Source: JAFNGF01 sp964567045
Lineage (GTDB): Bacteria > Planctomycetota > Phycisphaerae > Sedimentisphaerales > Anaerobacaceae
DNA length: 21,943 nt
Assembly: GCA_964567045.1 (NCBI GenBank)
Contig: CAZMLE010000064.1
Span: 1 to 21,943, forward strand
Reading direction: 5' to 3'
Shown here piece by piece: positions 6,064-12,925 of this stretch. Position 1 is the stretch's first letter; every line of letters starts with the position of its first letter. The notes below the pieces were generated by a model. The model ran no database searches. It saw only the letters and a program-made list of their open reading frames with translations, and was not told where the DNA came from. The position numbers and the translations under genes were made by a program.

Positions 6064-7920
6064 TCAGCTTTTCTTTCTTCTTGACCTGCGGCGGTCGGCT
6101 TCCTTTAAGTAAAATTTGCGAATACGAATACTCTTCGGACAAACCTCCACAAGCTCATCATCCTGGATATACTCCAGAGCAATTTCGAGGCTCATGTTTC
6201 TGGCTGGTCTGACTGTCGCCGCTTCGTCCTTGGCCGCTGCGCGAATATTGGTCAACTGCTTGGTCCTTACCGCGTTGACGGGGATGTCTTTTTCCTTGCA
6301 GTGTTCGCCGACAACCTGCCCCTCATAAACTTGGTCGCCCGGCTCAACAAAAAATACGCCGCGGTCGTAAAGGGCATCGAGGGCATAAGCTGTCACCTGG
6401 CCTGTATTAGTCGCAATCATAACGCCTGCCTGCCTCTGAGGGATATTGCCTCGCATCGGCTGATACCTGTCAAAACTGTGATGCATAACCGCCCTTCCCT
6501 GCGTGGCATTTAGCAGGCGTGTATGCAGGCCGAAAAGCCCCCGTGACGGGATCGTAAATTCCATATGAATATAATCATTGGCACCGCTTTTGGTATGCAT
6601 ACTGATAAGCTCGCTGCAGCGGGTTGCCAGAAGGCTCATAACGGCATTCTGGCAGTCAGCAGGACAGTCGATTGCGAGCAGCTCGATTGGCTCGTTAATT
6701 ATGCCGTCTATTCTTCGTAAAATTACGCTGGGCTTACCTACACAAATCTCGTATCCTTCCCGCCTCATATTCTCAAGCAGTATGCCGAGGTGCATCAGTC
6801 CTCTTCCCGAGACCTTATACTGATCGCTCGTCTGTCCGGTCTCGACTTGCAGAGCAACATTCTGCTTCAATTCTTTTTCAAGCCGCTCGCCAATCTGTCG
6901 GCTGGTGACGTATTTTCCTTCTCTGCCGGAAAATGGGCCGTCGTTGACTCTGAAAGTCATCGTCATCGTCGGCTCATCGACGCTTATAACGGGCAACGCT
7001 GCCGGTTTGTCGGGACAGGCAATGGTATTGCCGATATCCACAGGGTCGAGGCCCGCAACAGCACAAATCTCCCCTGCCGGCATAAGATCAACCGCTTTTT
7101 TGCCCAGGCCCTGAAACTGATAAAGCACCTGCACCTTCTGTTTGGTGTACAGACCATTTCTATCAATAACGGTTACCATTTGTCCCTTTCGAATTTGGCC
7201 GGTGAAAATTCTGCCTATGGCGATTTTGCCGACATAATCGGAATAGTCCAGCGTTGTAACAAGCATTTGCAGCGGACTTTTGGGCGACGCATGCGGCGGT
7301 TTTATGTACTTTATAATCGCATCGAATACCGGCTGCATATCGTTATTTTTGTGCTTCAGGTCGGTAGTTGCCCAGCCCTCTTTTGCGGAGGCGTAAATAA
7401 TGGGAAAGTCGAGAGCGTGGTCATTGGCGCCGAGCTGAACAAGCAGGTCGAAAACTTCGTTGACGACATCATTCGGGCGGGAGTCCTTACGGTCAACCTT
7501 GTTTATGACAACGACAGGCTTCAGGTTGTACTGCAGGGCCTTGCCGAGCACAAACCGCGTCTGTGGCATCGGGCCTTCAAAGGCATCGACAAGCAATAAT
7601 ACACCGTCCGCCATTTTGAGGACTCTTTCGACTTCACCGCCGAAATCAGCGTGCCCCGGGGTGTCAATAATGTTAATTTTGTATTCTTTTCCCTTTCGGT
7701 CTGTATACAAAACGGAACAGTTTTTGCTTAATATTGTAATGCCCCGCTCGCGTTCTATAGGGTTAGAATCCATAATCAGGCCGTCCTTTCCGCCGGCAAG
7801 CTTATCAAGATCCTCGCTGCGAAACATGCCTGACTGATACAACAACTGATCGACCAGTGTTGTCTTGCCGTGGTCGACATGAGCAATTATTGCTACATTG
7901 CGAATATAATTTGTATACAT
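6064..7920 (-). CDS. typA: Ribosome-associated GTPase TypA/BipA
   Basis: TypA (BipA) is a translational GTPase related to EF-G that helps ribosome assembly and adaptation to stress. At 618 residues it has full length. The GTP-binding motifs are intact: AHVDHGKT at 13-20 (P loop), RERGIT (switch I), DTPGHADFGGEVER (G3), NKVDR (G4), SAKEGW (G5). Domain II, the EF-G-like domains III and V (GQTSDQYKVSGRGLMHLGILLENMRREGYE) and the TypA-specific C-terminal domain (IPSRGLFGLHTRLLNATQGRAVMHHSF...GQVTAYALDALYDRGVFFVEPGDQVYEGQVVGEH region) follow, ending in a basic RRSRRKKS tail. No strong ribosome site is seen before the ATG. Confidence 0.96.
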   Translation of the reverse strand: MYTNYIRNVAIIAHVDHGKTTLVDQLLYQSGMFRSEDLDKLAGGKDGLIMDSNPIERERGITILSKNCSVLYTDRKGKEYKINIIDTPGHADFGGEVERVLKMADGVLLLVDAFEGPMPQTRFVLGKALQYNLKPVVVINKVDRKDSRPNDVVNEVFDLLVQLGANDHALDFPIIYASAKEGWATTDLKHKNNDMQPVFDAIIKYIKPPHASPKSPLQMLVTTLDYSDYVGKIAIGRIFTGQIRKGQMVTVIDRNGLYTKQKVQVLYQFQGLGKKAVDLMPAGEICAVAGLDPVDIGNTIACPDKPAALPVISVDEPTMTMTFRVNDGPFSGREGKYVTSRQIGERLEKELKQNVALQVETGQTSDQYKVSGRGLMHLGILLENMRREGYEICVGKPSVILRRIDGIINEPIELLAIDCPADCQNAVMSLLATRCSELISMHTKSGANDYIHMEFTIPSRGLFGLHTRLLNATQGRAVMHHSFDRYQPMRGNIPQRQAGVMIATNTGQVTAYALDALYDRGVFFVEPGDQVYEGQVVGEHCKEKDIPVNAVRTKQLTNIRAAAKDEAATVRPARNMSLEIALEYIQDDELVEVCPKSIRIRKFYLKEADRRRSRRKKS

Positions 7921-7981
7921 ATAATACTTTCAAGAACGTTTCATAAAAAAATTTACGGAAATTCAAATCTTTGGACGTGGC

Positions 7982-8019
7982 AATATTTGCTGTGCTTTTT
8001 CGCAGTCCTTTGCGATCTG
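7982..8019 (-). pseudogene. Degenerate second copy of the ribF 3' end
   Basis: This 38-base stretch matches 8983-9020 inside ribF at 29 of 38 positions without gaps and in the same orientation. It encodes QIAKDCEKAQQIL where RibF 309-321 has QIAQDCEKAKEIL, and most differences are at third codon positions. Further upstream the frame is lost after a likely 2-base deletion. It lies on the far side of the nucleotidyltransferase cassette from the intact ribF, so it looks like a displaced gene end left by an insertion or duplication. Confidence 0.6.
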
Positions 8020-8069
8020 CCGAAAGAAATACGGACAAAAAGTCTATCGGCAACCAAAAATTACAAAGA

Positions 8070-8648
8070 TCATTCTGCTTCGGATATCGCTTTTTGCAGG
8101 AGTTCACTTATTCCCAATATGCCAGCCCACTTGTTCAAATATTCAAGGTCCAGCTTTCCTGCCTGAACCTCCAAAATGCCTAAAATATCGTTCCATTGCT
8201 GCTCTGACATTCGGCCGCCAGACCCATACCACTGCAGCTTTAACAAGATAATGTCCTCTGGTGAAATCACTGAAAACGATTTGTCCAGAGAATCAGAAAG
8301 CTTTAGCGACTTTCTTCGCAGCATTAACTGTTTTTCAAAAGGTGTGTCCTTGCGAATGAAAATATCAAACTTGAAGGCAGATTCGAAGTGAATAACGTTA
8401 AAGCTGCTCCGTTGCCTTAAAGCCTGATACATCGCCTCTTTACTGATGTAAAATTCGGGCTTGAGAAATTCGAAAAGTTTCTCTGCCCGATTCTCAAACG
8501 GCTCAACGGTTATATCAGCATCCTGGGTAAATCGAACCCTGCCGTAGATAGAGCTGGCCATCGAGCCGCCTATTGCATAGGGGATGTTCAGTTGTTCAAG
8601 AACGTCAGTAAAGTCCTGTAGTATTGTCAGTTCCTGAGGATTACTCAT
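8070..8648 (-). CDS. Nucleotidyltransferase (AbiEii/DUF6036-like), toxin-like
   Basis: A 192-residue minimal nucleotidyltransferase. The fold-defining motifs are present: GGS at 27-29 with the following helix, D43-x-D45 in TQDADITV, and the third acidic residue D95 in FKFDIFI. Such proteins transfer a nucleotide to RNA or protein, and in many cases act as toxins in abortive-infection or toxin-antitoxin pairs. I chose the ATG at 8648 (MSNPQEL), which overlaps the partner stop by eight bases; a TTG seven codons earlier is less likely. It forms a two-gene operon with the small protein upstream. The substrate and whether this pair is a true toxin system are not visible. Confidence 0.75.
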   Translation of the reverse strand: MSNPQELTILQDFTDVLEQLNIPYAIGGSMASSIYGRVRFTQDADITVEPFENRAEKLFEFLKPEFYISKEAMYQALRQRSSFNVIHFESAFKFDIFIRKDTPFEKQLMLRRKSLKLSDSLDKSFSVISPEDIILLKLQWYGSGGRMSEQQWNDILGILEVQAGKLDLEYLNKWAGILGISELLQKAISEAE

Positions 8649-8886
8649 CGGGCAAGGCCCCGTATACAACTTTGAAAAGCTTTTCGCCCAGATGTTGCCT
8701 TGCCCAAAGATGCCAGATTTGCTTCTCGCTTGCTTGAGGGTAGGAATCCTTTAAGCCCGCCATTGCCAATATTTTGCCCGCCTGATAGGCCCCCAAGATG
8801 CGCCTGGCCTTAGCGGCAGGCGACATCTGCTGATATATACGAACCAGAATTTCCTGTGCATCGGAGCTTGTGTCTTCTTCGTTCAT
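8641..8886 (-). CDS. Small partner of the nucleotidyltransferase (81 aa)
   Basis: An 81-residue helical protein with the pattern SPAAKARRILGAYQAGKILA near 22-41, a central AMAGLKDSYPQASEKQIWHLWARQHLG, and a short tail. I recall similar small proteins next to AbiEii-like nucleotidyltransferases in many genomes, but know no assigned function; an antitoxin or adaptor role is inferred from the overlap with the next gene. It has no Shine-Dalgarno; its promoter's -10 ends seven bases before the ATG. A decayed relative lies at 5846-5980. Confidence 0.7.
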   Translation of the reverse strand: MNEEDTSSDAQEILVRIYQQMSPAAKARRILGAYQAGKILAMAGLKDSYPQASEKQIWHLWARQHLGEKLFKVVYGALPDE

Positions 8887-8893
8887 AGATTCA

Positions 8894-8921
8894 ATTATAC
8901 AGTGTTATGTTTCTGCTTCAA
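8894..8921 (-). promoter_or_regulatory. Promoter of the nucleotidyltransferase cassette
   Basis: On the minus strand: -35 TTGAAG (8916-8921), 16-base spacer, -10 TATAAT (8894-8899), then seven bases to the ATG at 8886. The predicted start coincides with the initiation codon, so the transcript would be leaderless. Confidence 0.6.
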
Positions 8922-8931
8922 TAGTCAGCAA

Positions 8932-8951
8932 CTCAGCAGGCGTCGGCTGAG
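8932..8951 (-). terminator. Hairpin downstream of ribF
   Basis: CTCAGC/GCTGAG stem with an 8-base loop, flanked by CAA/TTG that could lengthen it, beginning 10 bases after the ribF stop. No U tract follows, so it is either a weak terminator or a processed end before the promoter at 8894-8921. Confidence 0.35.
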
Positions 8952-8960
8952 ACCGTTGCA

Positions 8961-9944
8961 TCAACCACCCTCCCCGGTGGATAGAATTTCCTTTGCCTTT
9001 TCACAGTCTTGTGCGATTTGTTTTGAGAGGTCTTCAGGCGTCTTAAATTTCTGTTGGCTGCGGATACGCTGGACAAAATCCATAGCCATATATTTGCCGA
9101 CCAAATCGCCGACATTTTCTATCAGCAAATGCGCCTCTATCAGCAGCGGAAATTCTTGCCCGTATGTACGTGCCTGCCCGATACTATAGACAGCGGGGAT
9201 TTTTTCGCCGCAAGCCAGAACATCCTCTATAGTCTGGCCGATTTTCACAAAGCCAGCATAGACACCTTCGGCAGGGATAACCTGCGTGGGCTTTTTCATA
9301 TTCAGCGTTGGGAAGCCCAACTTTTTTCCTATTCCCCGGCCCGGTATAGTCTTTTCCATGAGTCGGTAAGGCCTGCCCAGAGCGGCAGCGGCGTCCGCTA
9401 CGTGGCCGCTCTCCAGCATATAACGAATTATCGTGCTTGAGACCCTGACGGTCTGCCCGGTCGAAAGCTTGATTTCCTTCGGGCCGATTACGCAAACCTC
9501 AAAGCCTTTCTCTGAACTCAACTCTCGCAGCGTATCAATGTTGCCGGCCCGGTGCAGGCCGAAATTGAAATCATGGCCCTCAACGACGACGCTTGGTCGA
9601 ACGTTCTCCACGAGAAATCGACTCACAAAATCCTCCGGCGAAAGATTCAGCAGCGTGCGGCTATCCTGCAATACTATCAGGCAATCTACGCCGCATTCTG
9701 CCAGTAAGTGCGTTTTGATCTCTAAGGGCGTCAGCACGTCCGGTGCCCTGTCCGGATGCAAAATGGCAACCGGATGCGGCTCAAAAGTCATCGCGACTAA
9801 TTCGGCTGCCCTTTCCTGGGCGATTCGTTTGGCAGCAGCTAAGATTTCCTGATGGCCGAGATGGACGCCGTCGAAATTGCCAATGGTAAGCACACAGCCC
9901 TTCTTTATTTTCTCAAGGTCTCCCATTGTCTCCAAAATTCTCAT
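8961..9944 (-). CDS. ribF: Bifunctional riboflavin kinase / FAD synthetase
   Basis: RibF converts riboflavin to FMN and then FAD in the cytosol. The 327-residue protein is full length. The N-terminal FAD synthetase domain has the nucleotidyltransferase motif GNFDGVHLGHQ at 22-32, EPHP near 55 and the GHDFNFG loop at 123-129. The C-terminal flavokinase domain has GRGIGKKLGFPTLNM at 202-216 (usually GFPTAN; Leu replaces Ala), EGVYAG and YSIGQARTYG. The first ATG (9944) gives the MRI-type family start but lacks a ribosome site; an alternative ATG at 9926 sits just after GGAG. The DNA for residues 309-321 is duplicated in decayed form at 7982-8019. Confidence 0.94.
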   Translation of the reverse strand: MRILETMGDLEKIKKGCVLTIGNFDGVHLGHQEILAAAKRIAQERAAELVAMTFEPHPVAILHPDRAPDVLTPLEIKTHLLAECGVDCLIVLQDSRTLLNLSPEDFVSRFLVENVRPSVVVEGHDFNFGLHRAGNIDTLRELSSEKGFEVCVIGPKEIKLSTGQTVRVSSTIIRYMLESGHVADAAAALGRPYRLMEKTIPGRGIGKKLGFPTLNMKKPTQVIPAEGVYAGFVKIGQTIEDVLACGEKIPAVYSIGQARTYGQEFPLLIEAHLLIENVGDLVGKYMAMDFVQRIRSQQKFKTPEDLSKQIAQDCEKAKEILSTGEGG

Positions 9945-10053
9945 TGCAGTTTGCCTATTCTTTCGGCTTTTTTGTTCTACAACAAACTGCGGACCAATTT
10001 AACTTGCTGGGCTAAAATCCGCAATGGCTTTCTGCCGGCTGTAGTAGAGGCAT

Positions 10054-10085
10054 AGCCCGTGTGTCTACTTGATGTGCCACGGGCT
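10054..10085. repeat. Inverted repeat in the ribF-ZIP divergent region
   Basis: AGCCCGTG (10054-10061) and CACGGGCT (10078-10085) form a perfect 8-base stem around a 16-base loop. It lies between two divergently transcribed genes, so it is not a simple gene-end terminator. The rest of 9945-10337 holds the ZIP promoter and two tiny leader ORFs. Confidence 0.4.
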
Positions 10086-10114
10086 TAAAGTCGACGAAAA
10101 CCGCAAAAAAAATT

Positions 10115-10129
10115 TGCAACTTAGTTGCA
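10115..10129. promoter_or_regulatory. Candidate Fur-family operator
   Basis: TGCAAC-TTA-GTTGCA, a perfect 6-base inverted repeat, overlaps the -35 of the promoter reading into the ZIP transporter and Fur-family genes. Fur-type dimers bind such short symmetric sites, so autoregulation by the downstream Fur-family protein in response to metal is likely but inferred. Confidence 0.55.
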
Positions 10130-10152
10130 TTTTCTCCGTATAACTTTATAAT
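10125..10152 (+). promoter_or_regulatory. Promoter of the ZIP-fur operon
   Basis: -35 TTGCAT (10125-10130), 16-base spacer, -10 TATAAT (10147-10152). The leader would be about 180 bases long. It carries two small ORFs that overlap as ATGA: 10194-10256 (20 codons, MIKKLLCAAF start) and 10253-10303 (16 codons, MNAEQSTRDK start), the second behind GGGGCGGAG. Confidence 0.6.
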
Positions 10153-10337
10153 GTTGGCTAAATAAAAGTGCATATCGGTACTGGTAGGTATAGATGATAA
10201 AGAAACTGCTTTGCGCAGCTTTTTATCCTTCGCAGCTCCTAAGGGGCGGAGAATGAACGCAGAGCAAAGTACTAGGGACAAGAAAATGAAATTAACTGCT
10301 TAACAAACTATTTTTTGGAAAGTGCGGGCTATTTAAG

Positions 10338-11093
10338 ATGACCATATTATTTTGGATTTTAATTAGTACGATTTTGGTGAGTGCAGTTTCTTTTGTCGGC
10401 GCCTTGCTTTTGTTTTTAAAAGAAGAATTATTAACCAGAATCCTTCTGATTTTGGTTGCTTTTTCCGCAGGTGGTTTGATCGGTGCTGCCTTCCTTCATT
10501 TATTGCCTGAGGCGATTAGTGAAATCGGGTCGCAAAAAGAAAATATTTTGAAAATTTTCGGCTTCCTGCTTTTCGGTTTTTGCCTGTTTTTCGTTCTGGA
10601 GCAGTTTATCCGTTGGCACCATCACCACGCTGTCCGGCATCCGGATATCATGCCGTTTTCTTATTTGATTCTCTTTTCCGATGGCATTCATAATTTTTTT
10701 GACGGATTGGCCATAGCTGCTTCTTTCGCGACTGGTTTTCCAACCGGTATAATTACAACTTTAGCGGTTGTTCTCCATGAAATTCCCCAGGAACTCGGTG
10801 ATTTCGGTATTTTAATTTACGGCGGCTTCAAAGCACCAAAAGCACTGTTTTTTAATTTTTTATCCGGCCTGACAGCGGTTTTGGGAGGGATTATCGGTTT
10901 TTTATTATCGGAGAAAATCGGCGATTCTATTATTTTTCTCCTGCCTTTTGCAGCAGGGAATTTTATTTACATCAGCGCCTCTGATTTGGTCCCGGAAATC
11001 AAGACTGGAAAGTGCGACAGAAAATCGGTGGTTTGTTTTTTTGCGTTTTTGCTCGGCATTGTTCTAATGCTCTCGCTTTTGAAATTAGAGTAA
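10338..11093 (+). CDS. ZIP-family divalent metal transporter
   Basis: A 251-residue polytopic membrane protein of the ZIP family (zinc, iron or manganese uptake at the inner membrane). Eight hydrophobic segments are visible. The metal-site motifs of the fourth and fifth helices are intact: HNFFDG at 118-123 and HEIPQELGD at 147-155. A histidine cluster, HHHH at 94-97, lies in the variable loop between helices 3 and 4, as in other ZIPs. The start has no strong ribosome site. The downstream Fur-family gene starts 9 bases after the stop, so the two are one operon, which suggests a metal-starvation uptake system. Which metal is used cannot be told. Confidence 0.9.
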   Translation: MTILFWILISTILVSAVSFVGALLLFLKEELLTRILLILVAFSAGGLIGAAFLHLLPEAISEIGSQKENILKIFGFLLFGFCLFFVLEQFIRWHHHHAVRHPDIMPFSYLILFSDGIHNFFDGLAIAASFATGFPTGIITTLAVVLHEIPQELGDFGILIYGGFKAPKALFFNFLSGLTAVLGGIIGFLLSEKIGDSIIFLLPFAAGNFIYISASDLVPEIKTGKCDRKSVVCFFAFLLGIVLMLSLLKLE

Positions 11094-11102
11094 TAGAGAA
11101 CT

Positions 11103-11525
11103 ATGAAACCAAATTCAGATTTACAGGCACGAAAGACTTTGAAAGCTGCAAAGCTATACCGCACCGAGTGCAGGCAAGCTGTTTTGAAAGTGCTGCTCAA
11201 GGCACATAGGCCGCTTAAACAGGAACAAATCGCACAGCATCTGGGGAAAAAACGTTTTGACAAGGTGACTATTTACCGAACTTTAGAAAGCTTCTGTGAT
11301 GCCGGCCTGGTGCACAGGGCTTTTATGCAAAAACGGGCATGGTATTTTGAATCTGCACAGGATTGCACTGAGAGTCAATGCCATCCTCATTTCACCTGTA
11401 CAAGCTGCGGCCATACACACTGCCTGACTGGGATAACACCCCCGCTGGTAAAAAGCCCACACAAGGGTTTCATCATTCGTCATCAAGAGGTTCGACTGGA
11501 GGGCCTATGCCCAGCCTGCAGGTAA
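11103..11525 (+). CDS. Fur-family metal-responsive repressor (Zur/Fur/PerR type)
   Basis: A 140-residue Fur-superfamily regulator. The winged helix is recognisable at about 17-75 (RQAVLKVLLKAHRPLKQEQIAQHL, then VTIYRTLESFCDAGLVHR). The dimerisation domain has HPHFTCTSCGHTH at 94-106 and a C-terminal CPAC at 136-139, so the structural zinc site of two CxxC pairs is complete. The His/Cys-rich 93-107 segment suits a zinc sensor, but zinc, iron and peroxide sensors cannot be separated by eye. It follows the ZIP transporter in one operon, and a symmetric site overlapping that operon's -35 (10115-10129) is its probable target. Confidence 0.88.
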   Translation: MKPNSDLQARKTLKAAKLYRTECRQAVLKVLLKAHRPLKQEQIAQHLGKKRFDKVTIYRTLESFCDAGLVHRAFMQKRAWYFESAQDCTESQCHPHFTCTSCGHTHCLTGITPPLVKSPHKGFIIRHQEVRLEGLCPACR

Positions 11526-11923
11526 GTGCGGATAAAATGAATCGGTCAGCAAGAAAAAATATTTTAATAATTGTAGCCATCTGCCTTAGACATACGAAGA
11601 AAGGTATGTTCAACCTTAAATTTCAGTCTATACCTTGTGTCTTATGATAATTGAAAGGTCGCAAGTTTAAGAACTTTTTTGCAGAGATCATTATACGTGG
11701 TTTTGCCATACCAGCAACAAATTGCAAAATATTTTACGCCGCGTTGTCCGAAATCAGCAAAGTTTTTTATTGCGGTAATAATGTTTCAAAGAAACTTTCG
11801 TTATCCTGCTCCAGAAACTTTAACTGTTTATTAAGAAAAGACTTATGCTTATGTTCTAGTATCTGCAGAAACAGGCAAAATTATAAAACTTTGTTAAAGC
11901 ATTTTTTTTTCAAAAATTTTCAC

Positions 11924-11952
11924 TTGAACATTTATGAGCATATGCTCATAAT
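11924..11952 (+). promoter_or_regulatory. Promoter of the orange-protein-type cluster
   Basis: -35 TTGAAC (11924-11929), 17-base spacer, -10 CATAAT (11947-11952), about 85 bases before the DUF89 ATG. The upstream stretch 11526-11923 is AT-rich and holds no convincing gene; it contains a 7-base inverted repeat AAGGTAT/ATACCTT (about 11602-11633) and several T-runs that may end the fur transcript. Confidence 0.55.
11932..11951. promoter_or_regulatory. Perfect 20-bp palindrome, operator-like
   Basis: TTATGAGCATATGCTCATAA is its own reverse complement over all 20 bases. It fills the spacer between the -35 and -10 and covers five bases of the -10, the standard place for a repressor site. No regulator gene adjoins it in the window, except the Fur-family gene 400 bases upstream, whose own candidate site is different. 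I saw no second copy in the window. Confidence 0.65.
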
Positions 11953-12037
11953 ATATATAGATGACTTTAATAGGCGATCGCTTTTAAAGACAAATCCGAG
12001 CAGCCAATTGAAATAAGAATAACCAGATGGGGTACTG

Positions 12038-12925
12038 ATGAAGACGTATTTTGACTGTTTTCCGTGTTTTGTCCGTCAGGTGCTTGATTCCGTAAGGATG
12101 ACAACGGCTGATGAACGAATTCAGGAGAAGGTATTACGCGAGTCTATGCGTTTGGTCAGCGAAATGGATTTATGGCAGAGTCCGCCGGTAATTGGACAGC
12201 AGATACATCGATTGGTTCGAGAACTGGTAGGGATTGAAGATCCATATCGTAAGATAAAAAAACAGTTTAATGAAATAGCGTTGAAGTTGTATCCAAAACT
12301 GCGGAAATTCATCTTCGAGTCCGAAGATATGCTTGCGATGGCGATCCGGCTGGCCATAGCGGGAAATATCATTGATTTCGGGCTCAACAGCACATTGCAA
12401 GAGACTGAACTTGAAGAAACGATAAGCCAGTGTCTGTCTGACAAATTTGAAGACATGCAACTTGAACTCTTTCGCAGCGCTGTAAACGACGCAAAAGATA
12501 TTCTTTATCTAGCGGATAATGCCGGTGAGATTATCTTTGACCGCCTATTGATTGAGCAGTTGCCCATAGAAAAAGTTACCGTAGTTGTCAAAGGCAAACC
12601 TATAATAAATGATGCCACAATGGAAGATGCCGTACTTGCTGGTTTGCCTAAAATTGTGGAAGTAATCGATAATGGTTCAGATGGACCAGGCACAATTCTG
12701 GAAAGCTGCTCGAACACTTTTCGATGTCGTTTTGAGAATGCGGATTTAATAATCGCCAAGGGACAGGGCAACTACGAGACTCTAAGTAATGTGGACAAGA
12801 ATATATTCTTCATATTGAAGGCCAAGTGTCCCGTTATTGCAAGAGATATTGGCTGCAAAGTTGGTGAAATGATTTTCCAAAAAACAAAAGCATTTAATGG
12901 AGAAAGAGAAGATGCCAGGGTTTGA
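12038..12925 (+). CDS. DUF89 / ARMT1-like metal-dependent phosphatase
   Basis: A 295-residue DUF89 protein, a family of metal-dependent (Ni, Mn, Co) phosphatases proposed to clear damaged or overflow phosphometabolites. The small prokaryotic subgroup has an N-terminal CxxC, seen here as C7-F-P-C10. The catalytic core shows LADNAGEIIFDRLLI at about 167-181, VVKGKPIINDATMEDA (the D/N-rich loop) and LIIAKGQGNYETL. It is the first gene of the cluster, behind the palindromic promoter. Its stop overlaps the start of the next gene by 14 bases. Why such a phosphatase heads a metallocluster locus is unknown; the shared theme is metal use in anaerobes. Confidence 0.85.
   Translation: MKTYFDCFPCFVRQVLDSVRMTTADERIQEKVLRESMRLVSEMDLWQSPPVIGQQIHRLVRELVGIEDPYRKIKKQFNEIALKLYPKLRKFIFESEDMLAMAIRLAIAGNIIDFGLNSTLQETELEETISQCLSDKFEDMQLELFRSAVNDAKDILYLADNAGEIIFDRLLIEQLPIEKVTVVVKGKPIINDATMEDAVLAGLPKIVEVIDNGSDGPGTILESCSNTFRCRFENADLIIAKGQGNYETLSNVDKNIFFILKAKCPVIARDIGCKVGEMIFQKTKAFNGEREDARV

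Noticed and set aside
5819..6142. 107-residue minus-strand ORF between typA and the CNNM gene
   Set aside because: It is a chance joining of the typA 3' end, an interspersed repeat and the relic of the small partner protein; only the relic part is reported.
6790..7599. 269-residue plus-strand ORF
   Set aside because: It lies wholly antisense to typA, whose GTPase motifs are complete; it has no recognisable domain.
7805..8107. 100-residue minus-strand ORF upstream of typA
   Set aside because: It overlaps the typA start in another frame; the interesting part is the ribF-end match, which is in a different frame.
10012..10281. 89-residue minus-strand ORF in the ribF-ZIP interval
   Set aside because: It covers the ZIP promoter and operator on the opposite strand and has no family features.
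11598..11640. Competing hairpins after the Fur-family gene (ACATAC/GTATGT versus AAGGTAT/ATACCTT), possible attenuator
   Set aside because: Short AT-rich stems without a U tract or a following gene within 400 bases; too weak to call a riboswitch.
11651..12016. 121-residue plus-strand ORF starting with TTG
   Set aside because: AT-rich, no ribosome site, no domain, and it contains the palindromic promoter of the next gene.
11900..12037. Sigma-54 promoter, as reported for orp operons in sulfate reducers
   Set aside because: I found no convincing TGGCAC-N5-TTGC element; a sigma-70-like pair fits better.
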